Source: a virus. Taken from it: 24,061 bases of DNA. The stretch's first letter is position 1, and the number at the start of each line of letters is the position of its first letter. The notes beneath the pieces were generated by a model. That model made no database searches, was not told the DNA's origin, and worked only from the letters and a program-made list of their open reading frames with translations. The stretch lies in the IMG/VR virus record IMGVR_UViG_3300046008_000044, positions 1 to 24,061 of that record. One strand, 5' to 3'. The translations under genes and the position numbers were made by a program. Positions 1-6,706 of the stretch are shown here, piece after piece.

Positions 1-13
1 GGATTTGTATTTA

Positions 14-304
14 ATGAGTAAAATCACACAATCAGCTAAAGGCGAGAACTGCACAGTCAGAATTATTGGCTACTGCAACGGCAATCCAGAAACAACCGTT
101 TTAGCGCATTTAAGTGGTATTAGGTATGGACACGGTACTGGTCAGAAAGTAAACGACCTACACGGTGCGTATTGTTGCTCTGGATGCCATGATGCTATAG
201 ATGGCAGAGTAAGAACTAACCACACAAGAGATGAATTAAAGTTATCGCACCTAGAGGGTGTTATTGAAACGCAGTTAAGATTAATTGAGAAAGGTTTATT
301 ATGA
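14..304 (+). CDS. YbcO-like putative nuclease (DUF1364)
   Basis: This 96-residue protein resembles the lambdoid prophage protein YbcO (DUF1364), a putative structure-specific nuclease with a small metal-binding HNH-like fold. What I see: the N-terminal block AKGENCTVRIIGYCNGNPET and a later CCSGCHDAID block, both matching the YbcO pattern as I remember it. Likely metal or structural residues are C13, C21, H32, C54, C55, C58 and H59. I chose the ATG at 14 because it gives MSKITQ in register with YbcO; a TTG at 5 is in frame, and the frame stays open to the window edge. It overlaps the next start by ATGA. In lambdoid phages such genes sit among recombination/late-control genes, so a role in processing DNA junctions is inferred, not shown. 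Confidence 0.8.
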   Translation: MSKITQSAKGENCTVRIIGYCNGNPETTVLAHLSGIRYGHGTGQKVNDLHGAYCCSGCHDAIDGRVRTNHTRDELKLSHLEGVIETQLRLIEKGLL

Positions 305-903
305 TTGTCTTTCGTAAGAAGGTAGACGCATGGGTAGTTACAGCTAGGGATTCAGACTGTCAGATTATCCACATTGGTGACTACAAGACCCAAGAAGAAG
401 CCAAGGCAGCAGAACAGGCATTCAGAGATAAAAAGCTAGCAGACTCATACGCAAAACAAGAAGCAAAGCTAGACAGGATGGCAAAAGAGATGGTTGCTAG
501 ATACAACGTCTACCTAGAATTTTGCGTACTACCAAAGACCTTAACAGACATGAAGCAACAATTAGATGATGACAAGAATACTGCATCTAATACCATTAAG
601 AGTTTAATGGCTAGAGGCTTTATGAAGAGCATTGTTGTTAACGATACCGGCACACGCAAGTATTACAGCTTTGTCACTACCAAGCTAATGAGCTACGAGG
701 ATGCATTAGAGTATGTATCACCTAAGAAATATAAAACTAAGGTTAGCGAAAATACACCAACAATTGAAGGTGCTAGGGTTATTAATTTTGATGACAGGAA
801 ATTAAGCGCTTTATACATGACTCAACGTGCAATAGATCGGGCTAACATGAAATCACCTAAGAACTATACAAGTGGCGCAACAATGTCAGGGAGTGACTGG
901 TAA
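301..903 (+). CDS. Hypothetical protein with winged-helix-like centre
   Basis: I do not recognise this 200-residue protein as a named family. Residues 1-45 have a beta-beta-alpha look ending in a GDYKTQEEAKAAEQAF stretch, the G.Y.T.EEA pattern found in AP2-like and integrase N-terminal DNA-binding domains. Residues about 45-70 are a charged helix. Residues about 75-128 (LTDMKQQLDDDKNTASNTIK onward, then a beta-wing with GTRKYYSF) look like a winged helix. The C-terminus is basic and probably disordered. It is translationally coupled to its neighbours (ATGA upstream, TAATG downstream). A DNA-binding or regulatory role is inferred from the fold guess only; the position just before the control region at 1167-1533 makes it a candidate regulator of the late genes. 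Confidence 0.7.
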   Translation: MIVFRKKVDAWVVTARDSDCQIIHIGDYKTQEEAKAAEQAFRDKKLADSYAKQEAKLDRMAKEMVARYNVYLEFCVLPKTLTDMKQQLDDDKNTASNTIKSLMARGFMKSIVVNDTGTRKYYSFVTTKLMSYEDALEYVSPKKYKTKVSENTPTIEGARVINFDDRKLSALYMTQRAIDRANMKSPKNYTSGATMSGSDW

Positions 904-1166
904 TGAGCGTACTAGACATCCAACACGGTGGCAACCACTACAAGAGCTTTGCAATACAGCCAGCAGAGTTTTGCTATTACAATAACATTCCGTACCTAGA
1001 GGCTACTGCAATTAAGTACCTTTGTAGGCATAGAAATAAGAACGGTCTGGAGGACTTAAAGAAAGCAATACACTTTATTGAAATGCTGATAGAGTTTGAG
1101 TACAGCGAAAAAAATATTGAAGAGTTCTGGCAACCCAGCCCAGCAGATAGCCAGACTGGGAAGTAA
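903..1166 (+). CDS. DUF3310 family protein
   Basis: This 87-residue protein carries the DUF3310 pattern common in phages, sometimes annotated as a nucleotide kinase-like protein although no activity is established in this family to my knowledge. What I see: HGGNHYKSFAIQPAEFCYYN near the N-terminus (residues 8-27), then the helical core with YLCRHRNKNGLEDLKKAIHF and the hydrophobic helix IEMLIEF. The C-terminal 20 residues are polar and variable. Its start overlaps the previous stop as TAATG. It is the last gene before the 367-base gene-free region, and an AT-rich hairpin starts three bases after its stop. Family assignment is firm, function is not. Confidence 0.85.
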   Translation: MSVLDIQHGGNHYKSFAIQPAEFCYYNNIPYLEATAIKYLCRHRNKNGLEDLKKAIHFIEMLIEFEYSEKNIEEFWQPSPADSQTGK

Positions 1167-1168
1167 AT

Positions 1169-1186
1169 AGTAACAAATATGTTACT
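1169..1186 (+). repeat. Perfect inverted repeat AGTAACA-AATA-TGTTACT
   Basis: Seven-base perfect inverted repeat with a 4-base loop, starting three bases after the stop of the DUF3310 gene. It is AT-rich and followed by TGTTCATT rather than a T-run, so it is a poor rho-independent terminator. It may be a transcript-end stabilising hairpin or a protein-binding palindrome. Confidence 0.5.
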
Positions 1187-1276
1187 TGTTCATTACGTAC
1201 ATAGTTACTTCAAAGCCAAAACGCATTTCTGTAGCTGCTGGTGATGTCCACATGATATTAGTCCTTAATCTGTACT

Positions 1277-1290
1277 AAGCAAGATTGCTT
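1277..1290 (+). repeat. Perfect inverted repeat AAGCAA-GA-TTGCTT
   Basis: Six-base arms with a 2-base centre; as RNA the inner pair would open to give a 5-bp stem with a 4-base loop. It lies between two other palindromes in the same gene-free region. It may be an operator or an RNA hairpin; no known site matches by eye. Confidence 0.4.
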
Positions 1291-1310
1291 GTATGTAATA
1301 ATGTGCTTAA

Positions 1311-1325
1311 TGTTAGACACTAACA
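1311..1325 (+). promoter_or_regulatory. Operator-like palindrome TGTTAG-ACA-CTAACA
   Basis: Perfect 6-base arms around a 3-base centre, the spacing typical of a dimeric helix-turn-helix repressor or activator site. It ends 27 bases before the -35 box of the candidate promoter at 1353, a distance suited to an activator. The binding protein is unknown; the winged-helix-like product of the gene at 301 is one candidate, by proximity only. Confidence 0.4.
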
Positions 1326-1352
1326 ATAGTTAAAACCATTAAATGTGATATA

Positions 1353-1381
1353 TTGACCACGATTGATAAGTATGGTAAAGT
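1353..1381 (+). promoter_or_regulatory. Candidate sigma70-type promoter
   Basis: TTGACC (5/6 match to TTGACA) at 1353-1358, a 17-base spacer, and TAAAGT (4/6 match to TATAAT) at 1376-1381. Transcription would begin near 1388 and run rightward toward the terminase and virion genes. A terminator begins only about 9 bases past that start, so either the promoter call is wrong or the pair forms an attenuated or antiterminated late promoter. The match is by eye only. Confidence 0.3.
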
Positions 1382-1396
1382 CACGTAACGATTTAT

Positions 1397-1426
1397 AGTA
1401 GTGCGATTTTGCATTACTTTTTTATT
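1397..1426 (+). terminator. Rho-independent terminator
   Basis: An 8-bp stem pairs AGTAGTGC (1397-1404) with GCATTACT (1411-1418), including one G-T pair, around a GATTTT loop. It is followed by an unbroken T-run through 1423 and more T at 1425-1426. This is a textbook intrinsic terminator shape on the + strand. It would stop transcripts coming from the upstream block, or attenuate a promoter inside this region. Confidence 0.6.
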
Positions 1427-1428
1427 CC

Positions 1429-1533
1429 AGCGACTGTACATCGCTAGAAAGTAACCATTGCCCCTCAGACGTGATAGGGTAGACTCCGAGGTAGTCTAGT
1501 TGCGAGAACCTCCTACTTTTTAAGGGAATAACT
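1429..1533 (+). ncRNA. Candidate structured leader RNA (hairpins plus H-type pseudoknot)
   Basis: Between the terminator and the next start codon the transcript can form several helices. First is AGCGA (1429-1433) with TCGCT (1441-1445). Second is CCCTCA (1462-1467) with TGA...GGG (1472-1474, 1477-1479; TA bulge). Third is TAGACT (1480-1485) with AGTCTA (1493-1498). The loop of the third contains GAGGT (1488-1492), complementary to ACCTC (1508-1512), giving an H-type pseudoknot with a 2-base L1 and a 9-base L3. A competing fold pairs GAGGT and TCT (1495-1497) with AGA and ACCTC (1505-1512). The 3' strand ACCTCCT repeats the anti-Shine-Dalgarno core of 16S rRNA. The ribosome-binding site AAGGGA follows at 1522-1527. 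Cis-regulation of the downstream gene is inferred; no known riboswitch class is recognised. Confidence 0.4.
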
Positions 1534-1914
1534 ATGGCAAGAGGTTTGTTAGACACAAAAACTACTATTGGCACAGCCAAAGAGATTGCTGACAACACCA
1601 AGAATGCCATTGATAACTATTCTCTAGGAGCTATGAACCCAAGTTTGCCTAATACTGAGTACTGGGCAAAGATGGCTAAGATGTTCCGAATCACACCGGC
1701 AGAAGTCAAGCGTCAACGATGCGGTAACTGCGAATACTACGACAACACTCCTGAAATGTTTGAGGCTATGGAAGCCATCCCACTAAACAAGTACGACCTG
1801 TATGATGGTCAAGTTCAGAGAGGATGGTGTCATAAGCTCAGTTTAATTTGTCATAATAGTAGACTTTGTAGTGTTTGGGAAAAAAAAGAATTTGAAAATC
1901 CAATGACAGATTAA
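1534..1914 (+). CDS. Cys-cluster small phage protein, putative metal-binding
   Basis: I cannot name a family for this 126-residue protein, though the pattern is one I associate with phage hypothetical proteins. The first 45 residues are polar. The C-terminal half has a Cys cluster: RCGNCEYY (C63, C66), QRGWCHK (C99), LICHN (C106) and RLCSVWE (C112), plus H100 and H107 as possible ligands. That layout fits zinc binding or, less likely, an iron-sulphur site. AAGGGA sits 6-7 bases before the ATG. It is the first gene after the control region and its structured leader, so it is the first to be affected if that leader regulates. Function unknown. Confidence 0.75.
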   Translation: MARGLLDTKTTIGTAKEIADNTKNAIDNYSLGAMNPSLPNTEYWAKMAKMFRITPAEVKRQRCGNCEYYDNTPEMFEAMEAIPLNKYDLYDGQVQRGWCHKLSLICHNSRLCSVWEKKEFENPMTD

Positions 1915-1923
1915 ATTTGTATG

Positions 1924-1961
1924 GCTAGGTTTAGCGACCGAAAAGATAGAACCTTACTATC
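1924..1961 (+). other. Two adjacent small hairpins with complementary loops
   Basis: In the 89-base gap after the Cys-cluster gene, GCTA/TAGC (1924-1935, loop GGTT) is followed by GATAG/CTATC (1945-1961, loop AACCTTA). The first loop is complementary to AACC of the second, so a kissing interaction is possible. A 19-codon open frame starting at 1921 has no ribosome-binding site and is not called. Confidence 0.3.
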
Positions 1962-2003
1962 CTGCCAATACATTCAATAAGGCTATTAACTAAAGGGGTT
2001 AAT

Positions 2004-2495
2004 ATGATTACACAGCACGAAGTTAAAAAACTATTACATTACAACAAAGACAATGGAACATTTGTTTGGAATGAAAATAGAGGCAGAAGAATAAAAGCTG
2101 GAGATATTGCTGGGTCTATTCAAAAGACTGGATATATTCATCTTAAAATAAATTATGTTGCACATTTAGCTCATAGAATAGCATGGTTATATCATTATGG
2201 TTATATGCCAAAATTTGTTGACCATATAAATAGAAATAGAACTGATAATAGAATTGAAAATTTACGTGAATGCTCTTTATCACAAAATCAATTTAATAGA
2301 GGAATTCAAAAAAATAATACATCTGGAGTAAAAGGTGTAAGTTGGAATAAATCTTTAAATAAGTGGTTAGTACAATTTAGAGTATACAATGACAATAAAT
2401 ATATTGGATATTTTGAAGATTTAGAATTAGCAAAGTTAGTTGCAAGCGAAGCATACGACAAATATCATAAAGAATTTAAGGACTATTATGCGTAA
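2004..2495 (+). CDS. HNH homing endonuclease with AP2 domain
   Basis: A 163-residue free-standing homing endonuclease. The N-terminal 50 residues form a NUMOD-like/HNH_3 lead-in. The HNH core is AHRIAWLYHYGYMPKFVDHI (residues 56-75) followed by N77, N82 and N86 with ENLRECSLSQNQFNR; D73/H74 and H57 are the likely metal/catalytic residues. Residues 107-158 are an AP2-type DNA-binding domain starting SGVKGVSWNK and including YIGYFEDLELAKLVASEAY. Such enzymes cut an intron- or insert-less allele and spread by repair; they confer no obvious benefit to virion assembly. The gene is visibly more AT-rich than its neighbours and separates two small genes just before the terminase, the usual place for such invaders. 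Ribosome-binding site AAGGGG precedes it. The last 8 bases overlap the next gene. No intron boundaries are seen. Confidence 0.9.
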   Translation: MITQHEVKKLLHYNKDNGTFVWNENRGRRIKAGDIAGSIQKTGYIHLKINYVAHLAHRIAWLYHYGYMPKFVDHINRNRTDNRIENLRECSLSQNQFNRGIQKNNTSGVKGVSWNKSLNKWLVQFRVYNDNKYIGYFEDLELAKLVASEAYDKYHKEFKDYYA

Positions 2496-2643
2496 CTTAG
2501 ATAAAGCAGCCGAAAAGATTGGTAAGGTTATGGGCGAGTGGAAGGACAAAGAGCTTCATTCCGGCAAGGGTGGAAAGGTAGTTAAGTCACGTAAGCAAGC
2601 AATTGCCATCGCCTTAAGTGAAGCGAACCGTGCTAAAAAATGA
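2488..2643 (+). CDS. DUF6496-like small basic protein
   Basis: A 51-residue basic protein. After an N-terminal MRNLDKAAEKIGKVMGEWKD helix comes LHSGKGGKVVKSRKQAIAIA and then LSEANRAKK. The block 'LHSGKGGKVVKSRKQAIAIALSEA' (split here across residues 24-47) is the hallmark of a short family often annotated DUF6496. The same frame stays open upstream to an ATG at 2440, inside the HNH gene, but the family pattern and an AAGGA ribosome-binding site at 2478-2482 favour 2488. Function unknown; a nucleic-acid-binding role is a guess from charge. Confidence 0.8.
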   Translation: MRNLDKAAEKIGKVMGEWKDKELHSGKGGKVVKSRKQAIAIALSEANRAKK

Positions 2644-2720
2644 ACGACCATTGGGCAATAATACTGTTAGCTGTAATCGCTAACCTTACTCTAATTATCA
2701 ACGCAATACATCATTGGTAA
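2640..2720 (+). CDS. 26-residue single-TM microprotein
   Basis: A short open frame starting with ATG that overlaps the previous stop as ATGA. It encodes 26 residues: MNDHWAIILLAVIANLTLII followed by NAIHHW and TAA. Residues 6-21 are a continuous hydrophobic segment flanked by W/H-rich ends, the look of a single membrane-spanning microprotein. It has no ribosome-binding site of its own beyond the AT-rich end of the previous gene, so translation would rely on coupling. It lies between a small basic protein gene and the terminase. Function unknown; membrane-acting phage microproteins include holin regulators and superinfection-exclusion peptides, but nothing here decides between them. Confidence 0.5.
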   Translation: MNDHWAIILLAVIANLTLIINAIHHW

Positions 2721-2767
2721 ACTAATTTTAACAACTGGGTGACCAACCTATAAGGAGTCACAACATC

Positions 2768-3070
2768 ATGGCAGAAATTACAGAAACAAACCCCAAAGGT
2801 GCAGGTGCGCCACTAGGTCATACGAACGCTAGTAAAAACAATAGGATATGGGGAGATTTAATTAGAAAACTCGCAGTCCAAGAAGATTACAGGCGATTAC
2901 ATACTATTGCTAATGCTTTATATGAAAAAGCAGCCGATGGCGATATGAATGCTATCAAAGAGATAGGCGATAGATTAGATGGTAAGGCAATGCAAGAGAA
3001 CAAAGTAACTGGTGATGCTGATGCACCATTGCTGATACAAGTGGTAACTGGTATAGATGACAACTACTAA
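2768..3070 (+). CDS. Terminase small subunit
   Basis: A 100-residue protein directly before the large terminase gene and overlapping it by 14 bases. The N-terminus has KGAGAPLGHTNASKNN, the G.P.G..N..K opening common in small terminase subunits, followed by a helix-turn-helix-like stretch (WGDLIRKLAVQEDYRRLHTI) and a helical segment GDMNAIKEIGDRLDGKA that matches a TerS C-terminal oligomerisation pattern. TerS binds the packaging site on the genome and hands DNA to TerL. AAGGAG lies 14-9 bases before the ATG; a weak GTGAC/GTCAC stem (2739-2743 with 2757-2761) would place it in a loop. Assignment rests on position plus pattern. Confidence 0.8.
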   Translation: MAEITETNPKGAGAPLGHTNASKNNRIWGDLIRKLAVQEDYRRLHTIANALYEKAADGDMNAIKEIGDRLDGKAMQENKVTGDADAPLLIQVVTGIDDNY

Positions 3071-4325
3071 CCCGATTGACTTAGGCTACAAGCCTCGGTT
3101 ACCACAGAAAGAGATACACAAGGCAGTAAGAGAGAATCGTTTTGTTGTAGCTGTAGCGCATCGTAGGATGGGTAAAACTGTTTCTGCTATTGTACAATTG
3201 ATACATTCTGCGTTACAGAACACACAAAAGAATCCTAGGTACGCTTATATAGCACCGACTTACTCACAGGCTAAAAGGGTCGCATGGGATTACCTTACAG
3301 AATATACTCGCTCACTTGGTGGTACTGCAAACATCGCAGAGCTAAGAGTGGACTTCCTGGGCAGAAGGATCAGCCTGTACGGTAGTGAGAATGGTGATAG
3401 CTTACGTGGTCAATACTTTGATGGTGTTGTGCTAGACGAGATAGGTGACCAAGACCCAAAGATTTGGAATGAGATTATAAGACCGGCACTAGCAGACAGA
3501 AAAGGTTTCTGTTTGTTTATTGGCACTCCAAAGGGGAATAATCATTTCCGTGAGTTCAAAGAACGTGCAATGGTTACAGAAGGCTGGAAGTTCTTAGAGT
3601 TTAAGGCTAGTGATACTGGCATACTAGACCCACAAGAGTTGGCTAGTGCTAAGAACGAGATGGGCGAGGACAAGTACAAGCAAGAGTTTGAGTGTAGCTT
3701 TGATGCGCCAGTAGAAGGTGCTTACTATGGGTCACTATTACATGAAGCTGATAACGAGAAGCGTGTTACTAAGATTCCTAAAGACTCATTGGCAAAGATT
3801 GTTTGTAGCTGGGATTTGGGTGTCAGCGACAGTACGTGTATTTGGGTAGCGCAGATAGTTGGTAAAGAGATACAGCTAATAGATTGCACAGAAAACCACG
3901 GTGTCGGATTAGACTATTATGTTAGTTGGTTACGTGATAATGGTTATGACAAGGGTCAGCAGATACTTCCGCACGATGTAAGAGTCAGAGAGATGACTAC
4001 AGGTCGCAGCAGACTTGAGGTGTTGATGGAAGCTGGACTAGATGTTACTGTAGCACCAAGCCTATCTATAGCAGATGGCATTCAAGCAGTCAGACGTATG
4101 CTTCCACGATGCTGGTTTGATATGGAACGCACAAAGAGTGGTCTGGTAGCATTGCGTAACTATAGACGTGAGTTTAACGAGAAGCAGAACGTGTTTTATG
4201 ATAAGCCGGTACATGATTGGTCATCACACTTTGCAGATAGCTTTCGTTACATGGCAATAGGATTAGTAGAAGTAGATACAACATGGTCTAAACCATTACA
4301 ACAAAATAAGGCATGGGTCGTATAA
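3057..4325 (+). CDS. terL: Terminase large subunit (ATPase/nuclease)
   Basis: The 422-residue packaging motor. The ATPase half has a Walker A-type motif VAHRRMGKT (residues 33-41), Walker B VVLDE (124-128, D127/E128) and a coupling motif LFIGTPKG (153-160). The C-terminal RNase H-like nuclease starts at SWDLGVSDST (251-260, acidic D253) and ends with HFADSFRY (D394 as a likely metal ligand). It pumps the genome through the portal and cuts the concatemer. Length is usual for compact TerL proteins. The start overlaps TerS by 14 bases and the stop overlaps the portal start as TAATG, so all three are probably co-translated. Whether packaging is headful or site-specific cannot be judged without the phage termini. 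Confidence 0.97.
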   Translation: MTTTNPIDLGYKPRLPQKEIHKAVRENRFVVAVAHRRMGKTVSAIVQLIHSALQNTQKNPRYAYIAPTYSQAKRVAWDYLTEYTRSLGGTANIAELRVDFLGRRISLYGSENGDSLRGQYFDGVVLDEIGDQDPKIWNEIIRPALADRKGFCLFIGTPKGNNHFREFKERAMVTEGWKFLEFKASDTGILDPQELASAKNEMGEDKYKQEFECSFDAPVEGAYYGSLLHEADNEKRVTKIPKDSLAKIVCSWDLGVSDSTCIWVAQIVGKEIQLIDCTENHGVGLDYYVSWLRDNGYDKGQQILPHDVRVREMTTGRSRLEVLMEAGLDVTVAPSLSIADGIQAVRRMLPRCWFDMERTKSGLVALRNYRREFNEKQNVFYDKPVHDWSSHFADSFRYMAIGLVEVDTTWSKPLQQNKAWVV

Positions 4326-6475
4326 TGATGAATCAAGAAGAGTTAAAGGCACTATGTGCTGACGAAATCAATAACGCTATTGGCTACTTAGAGTCCGATA
4401 CTGTTCAAGAACGTGCTGATGCCATGAACTACTACTTCCGTGACAAATACGGAACTGAGGTAGAAGGTCGTAGCCAAGTAGTTACCGGTGAGGTAGCTGA
4501 AGCCGTAGATGGTGCATTGCCACAATTGATTCGTGTATTCACATCATGCGAGGATGCTGTCCGTTTTGAGGCTACCAAGGATGGTGAAGAACCACTAGCT
4601 GACCAAGCTAGTGACATGGCTAACTGGGTGTTCTATAAAGATAACGATGGCTTCTTAATCCTACACAACTGGTTCAAGGATGCATTGCTACAGAAGGTCG
4701 GTGTAGTTAAAGCCTACTGGGAAGAAAAGAAAGACACCATCAAAGAGAAGTATAAAGGCTTAACCGATGACGAGTTAGCCATGATTATGCAGACAGGCGA
4801 GTGGGAAATCACCAAGCAAGTAACTGACATTGTTATTGGTATTGATGGCTTCCCTTACAACACACACAGCGTAACGATTGAGCGCATCCAAGATGACAGC
4901 CGTATTGCTGTTGAGAACGTACCACCTGAAGAGTTTCTAATTAGCAAACGTGCTAAGACTATTGAGGACTCACCATTCACAGCTCACCGTAGAATGATTG
5001 CCCGTGGTGACTTGATTGCTATGGGTTACGAGAAGTCTATCGTTGATACTATCCCAGCCGGTGACCGTTTAGAGTATTCACCAGAGCGACTAGCACGTTT
5101 TGGTCGTGACGAGATGCCAGACTACGCACAGTCTACTGACCTATCAATGGAAGAGGTAGAGATATTTGAGTGCTACATCAAGGTTGATACAAACGATAAC
5201 GGCTTGCTAGAGTTACGCAGGGTTATCATTGGTGGTGAGCAGATTCTATCTAATGAAGAGTGCGACTACGTACCATTCCACTCTGTATGCCCAATTCCTA
5301 TTCCACACAAATTCTTTGGTCAATCACTAGCCGACAGGACAATGGACTTGCAACTAACCAAGTCTACTATATTGCGTCAAATGCTAGACAACTTGTACCT
5401 AACTAATAACGCACGTGTTACAGCCGTAGAGGGTCAAGTTAACCTAGATGACTTACTAACTTCTACTGCTGGTGGTGTTATCCGTGTTAAGAATCCTCAA
5501 GCAGTAAATCAACTAACAGTAGCAAACACAGCCGGTCAATCATTCCCGATGATGGAATACTTGGATGGTGTACAGGCTAAACGTACTGGTGTTAGTGACC
5601 TACAGCAAGGTCTTGATGCTAACGTGCTTCAGAACACTACAGCAACAGCCGTGGCAGCCATGATGCAACAGTCAGCAGGTAAGCTAGAGCTAATGGCTCG
5701 TATCTTTGCTGAAACAGGTGTCAAATCACTATTCCGTGGCATCTTGCACCTACTATGCAAATACCAAAACCAAGCTAAGACAATCCGTATGCGTGGCAAA
5801 TGGGTATCTTATGACCCACGTGAATGGTCTAACCTATACGAGGTATCAATCAACGTAGGCTTGGGCAACGGCAACCGCCAAGAGCAGATTGCTATGCTAC
5901 AAATGATTATGTCTAAACAGGAAGAAATCATCGGCAAGTACGGTGCTAACAACCCATTGGTGACTGTAACGCAATATCGCAGCACTCTTGGTCGCATGAT
6001 TGAGATGGCTGGCTTTAAAGACACAACATCATTTATTAATGAGATTACACCAGAAGTTGAACAACAAATAATGCAGCAAGCAAGCCAAGCACCGGCTGAT
6101 CCAAACTCTGAGGCAGCGCAGTTATATGCAAGAGTAGAAGAACAGAAGGCTCAATTGTCTGCACAGACTGCCCAGGCTAAGTTACAACTAGACCGTGAGC
6201 AAATGCAAGTAGAGAATGCTCGTAAAGAATTAGAGTTCCAACAAAAGCAAATGCAACTTGAAGGCGAGTATCGTATCAAGGAAGCTGAATTGCAATTGAA
6301 ACAGATGGAATTAGAAGTTAAGACACAGGCAACTGATGGCAAGCTACAGACAGAGCAGCTTAACGCTATTATGTCAGCCATTACTAGCTTGAATGAAATG
6401 GTAAAAGGTGGTATAAAGGCTGAACCACAAGATATGGAAGAAAACTTTGATATTGACACAACCTATGGTGCATAA
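4325..6475 (+). CDS. Portal protein, P22-like
   Basis: About 716 residues, close to the 725 of the P22 portal. The N-terminal third (AMNYYFRDKYGTEVEGRSQV, then an IRVFTS block) follows the pattern of P22-like portals. The core contains helical wing and stem segments, and residues about 590-690 are a Gln/Glu-rich coiled coil (repeats of QMQ, ELQLKQMELE) comparable in place to the P22 portal barrel. The dodecamer forms the DNA channel at one capsid vertex and docks TerL, then the adaptor. I prefer the ATG at 4325, which overlaps the TerL stop as TAATG; ATGs at 4313 and 4328 are in frame. Large size and coiled-coil tail argue against HK97-type portals. Confidence 0.92.
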   Translation: MMNQEELKALCADEINNAIGYLESDTVQERADAMNYYFRDKYGTEVEGRSQVVTGEVAEAVDGALPQLIRVFTSCEDAVRFEATKDGEEPLADQASDMANWVFYKDNDGFLILHNWFKDALLQKVGVVKAYWEEKKDTIKEKYKGLTDDELAMIMQTGEWEITKQVTDIVIGIDGFPYNTHSVTIERIQDDSRIAVENVPPEEFLISKRAKTIEDSPFTAHRRMIARGDLIAMGYEKSIVDTIPAGDRLEYSPERLARFGRDEMPDYAQSTDLSMEEVEIFECYIKVDTNDNGLLELRRVIIGGEQILSNEECDYVPFHSVCPIPIPHKFFGQSLADRTMDLQLTKSTILRQMLDNLYLTNNARVTAVEGQVNLDDLLTSTAGGVIRVKNPQAVNQLTVANTAGQSFPMMEYLDGVQAKRTGVSDLQQGLDANVLQNTTATAVAAMMQQSAGKLELMARIFAETGVKSLFRGILHLLCKYQNQAKTIRMRGKWVSYDPREWSNLYEVSINVGLGNGNRQEQIAMLQMIMSKQEEIIGKYGANNPLVTVTQYRSTLGRMIEMAGFKDTTSFINEITPEVEQQIMQQASQAPADPNSEAAQLYARVEEQKAQLSAQTAQAKLQLDREQMQVENARKELEFQQKQMQLEGEYRIKEAELQLKQMELEVKTQATDGKLQTEQLNAIMSAITSLNEMVKGGIKAEPQDMEENFDIDTTYGA

Positions 6476-6706
6476 ATGACCAAATCAGAGTGGGCAAACA
6501 ATATGCTCCAAGACCAAAACTTCTTGGAAGTGTTTAAAGAGATGGAAGAATTACAGATGCAACGGTGGTCTAACTCACCGCTTTATGATTATGACGAGCG
6601 ACAAGATGCTTACACAAAGCTAACGGCTATTCGTGAAGTAATGGCTCATATCGTTGGCATGGCAGATGACCGCAAGATTAATGCAAAACGCTGGAAAATA
6701 CTTTAG
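6476..6706 (+). CDS. Small phage protein between portal and scaffold
   Basis: A 76-residue helical protein starting immediately after the portal stop (TAA-ATG). It is charged and ends in a conserved-looking KINAKRWKIL tail. Similar short helical proteins are common between the portal and scaffold genes of podoviruses, but I know no function for them. Position suggests a role in head assembly. It is the last gene before a palindrome/promoter candidate, and the next gene starts after a 57-base gap. Confidence 0.75.
   Translation: MTKSEWANNMLQDQNFLEVFKEMEELQMQRWSNSPLYDYDERQDAYTKLTAIREVMAHIVGMADDRKINAKRWKIL

Larger units (their letters stand above)
1167..1533 (+). other. Gene-free control region before the late operon
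   Basis: This is the only gap above 300 bases. No convincing ORF longer than about 10 codons with a ribosome-binding site occurs on either strand; a minus-strand open frame (1422-1610) runs through it but lacks support. Contents in order: an AGTAACA/TGTTACT hairpin, an AAGCAA/TTGCTT hairpin, a TGTTAG/CTAACA palindrome, a candidate promoter, a U-tailed terminator, then a structured leader and the AAGGGA ribosome-binding site of the next gene. The arrangement suggests a boundary between an early block and the late operon. Confidence 0.7.

Noticed and set aside
1429-1516. tRNA-like fold in the leader
   Set aside because: Hairpins resemble arms, but there is no acceptor stem, no TTCRA T-loop and no CCA-adjacent discriminator on either strand.
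1422-1610. Minus-strand open frame of 62 codons across the control region
   Set aside because: It runs through a terminator and into the start of a real gene on the other strand, and has no recognisable product or supporting context.
1921-1980. 19-codon ORF before the homing endonuclease
   Set aside because: No ribosome-binding site, no coupling to the next gene and no sign of a conserved product.
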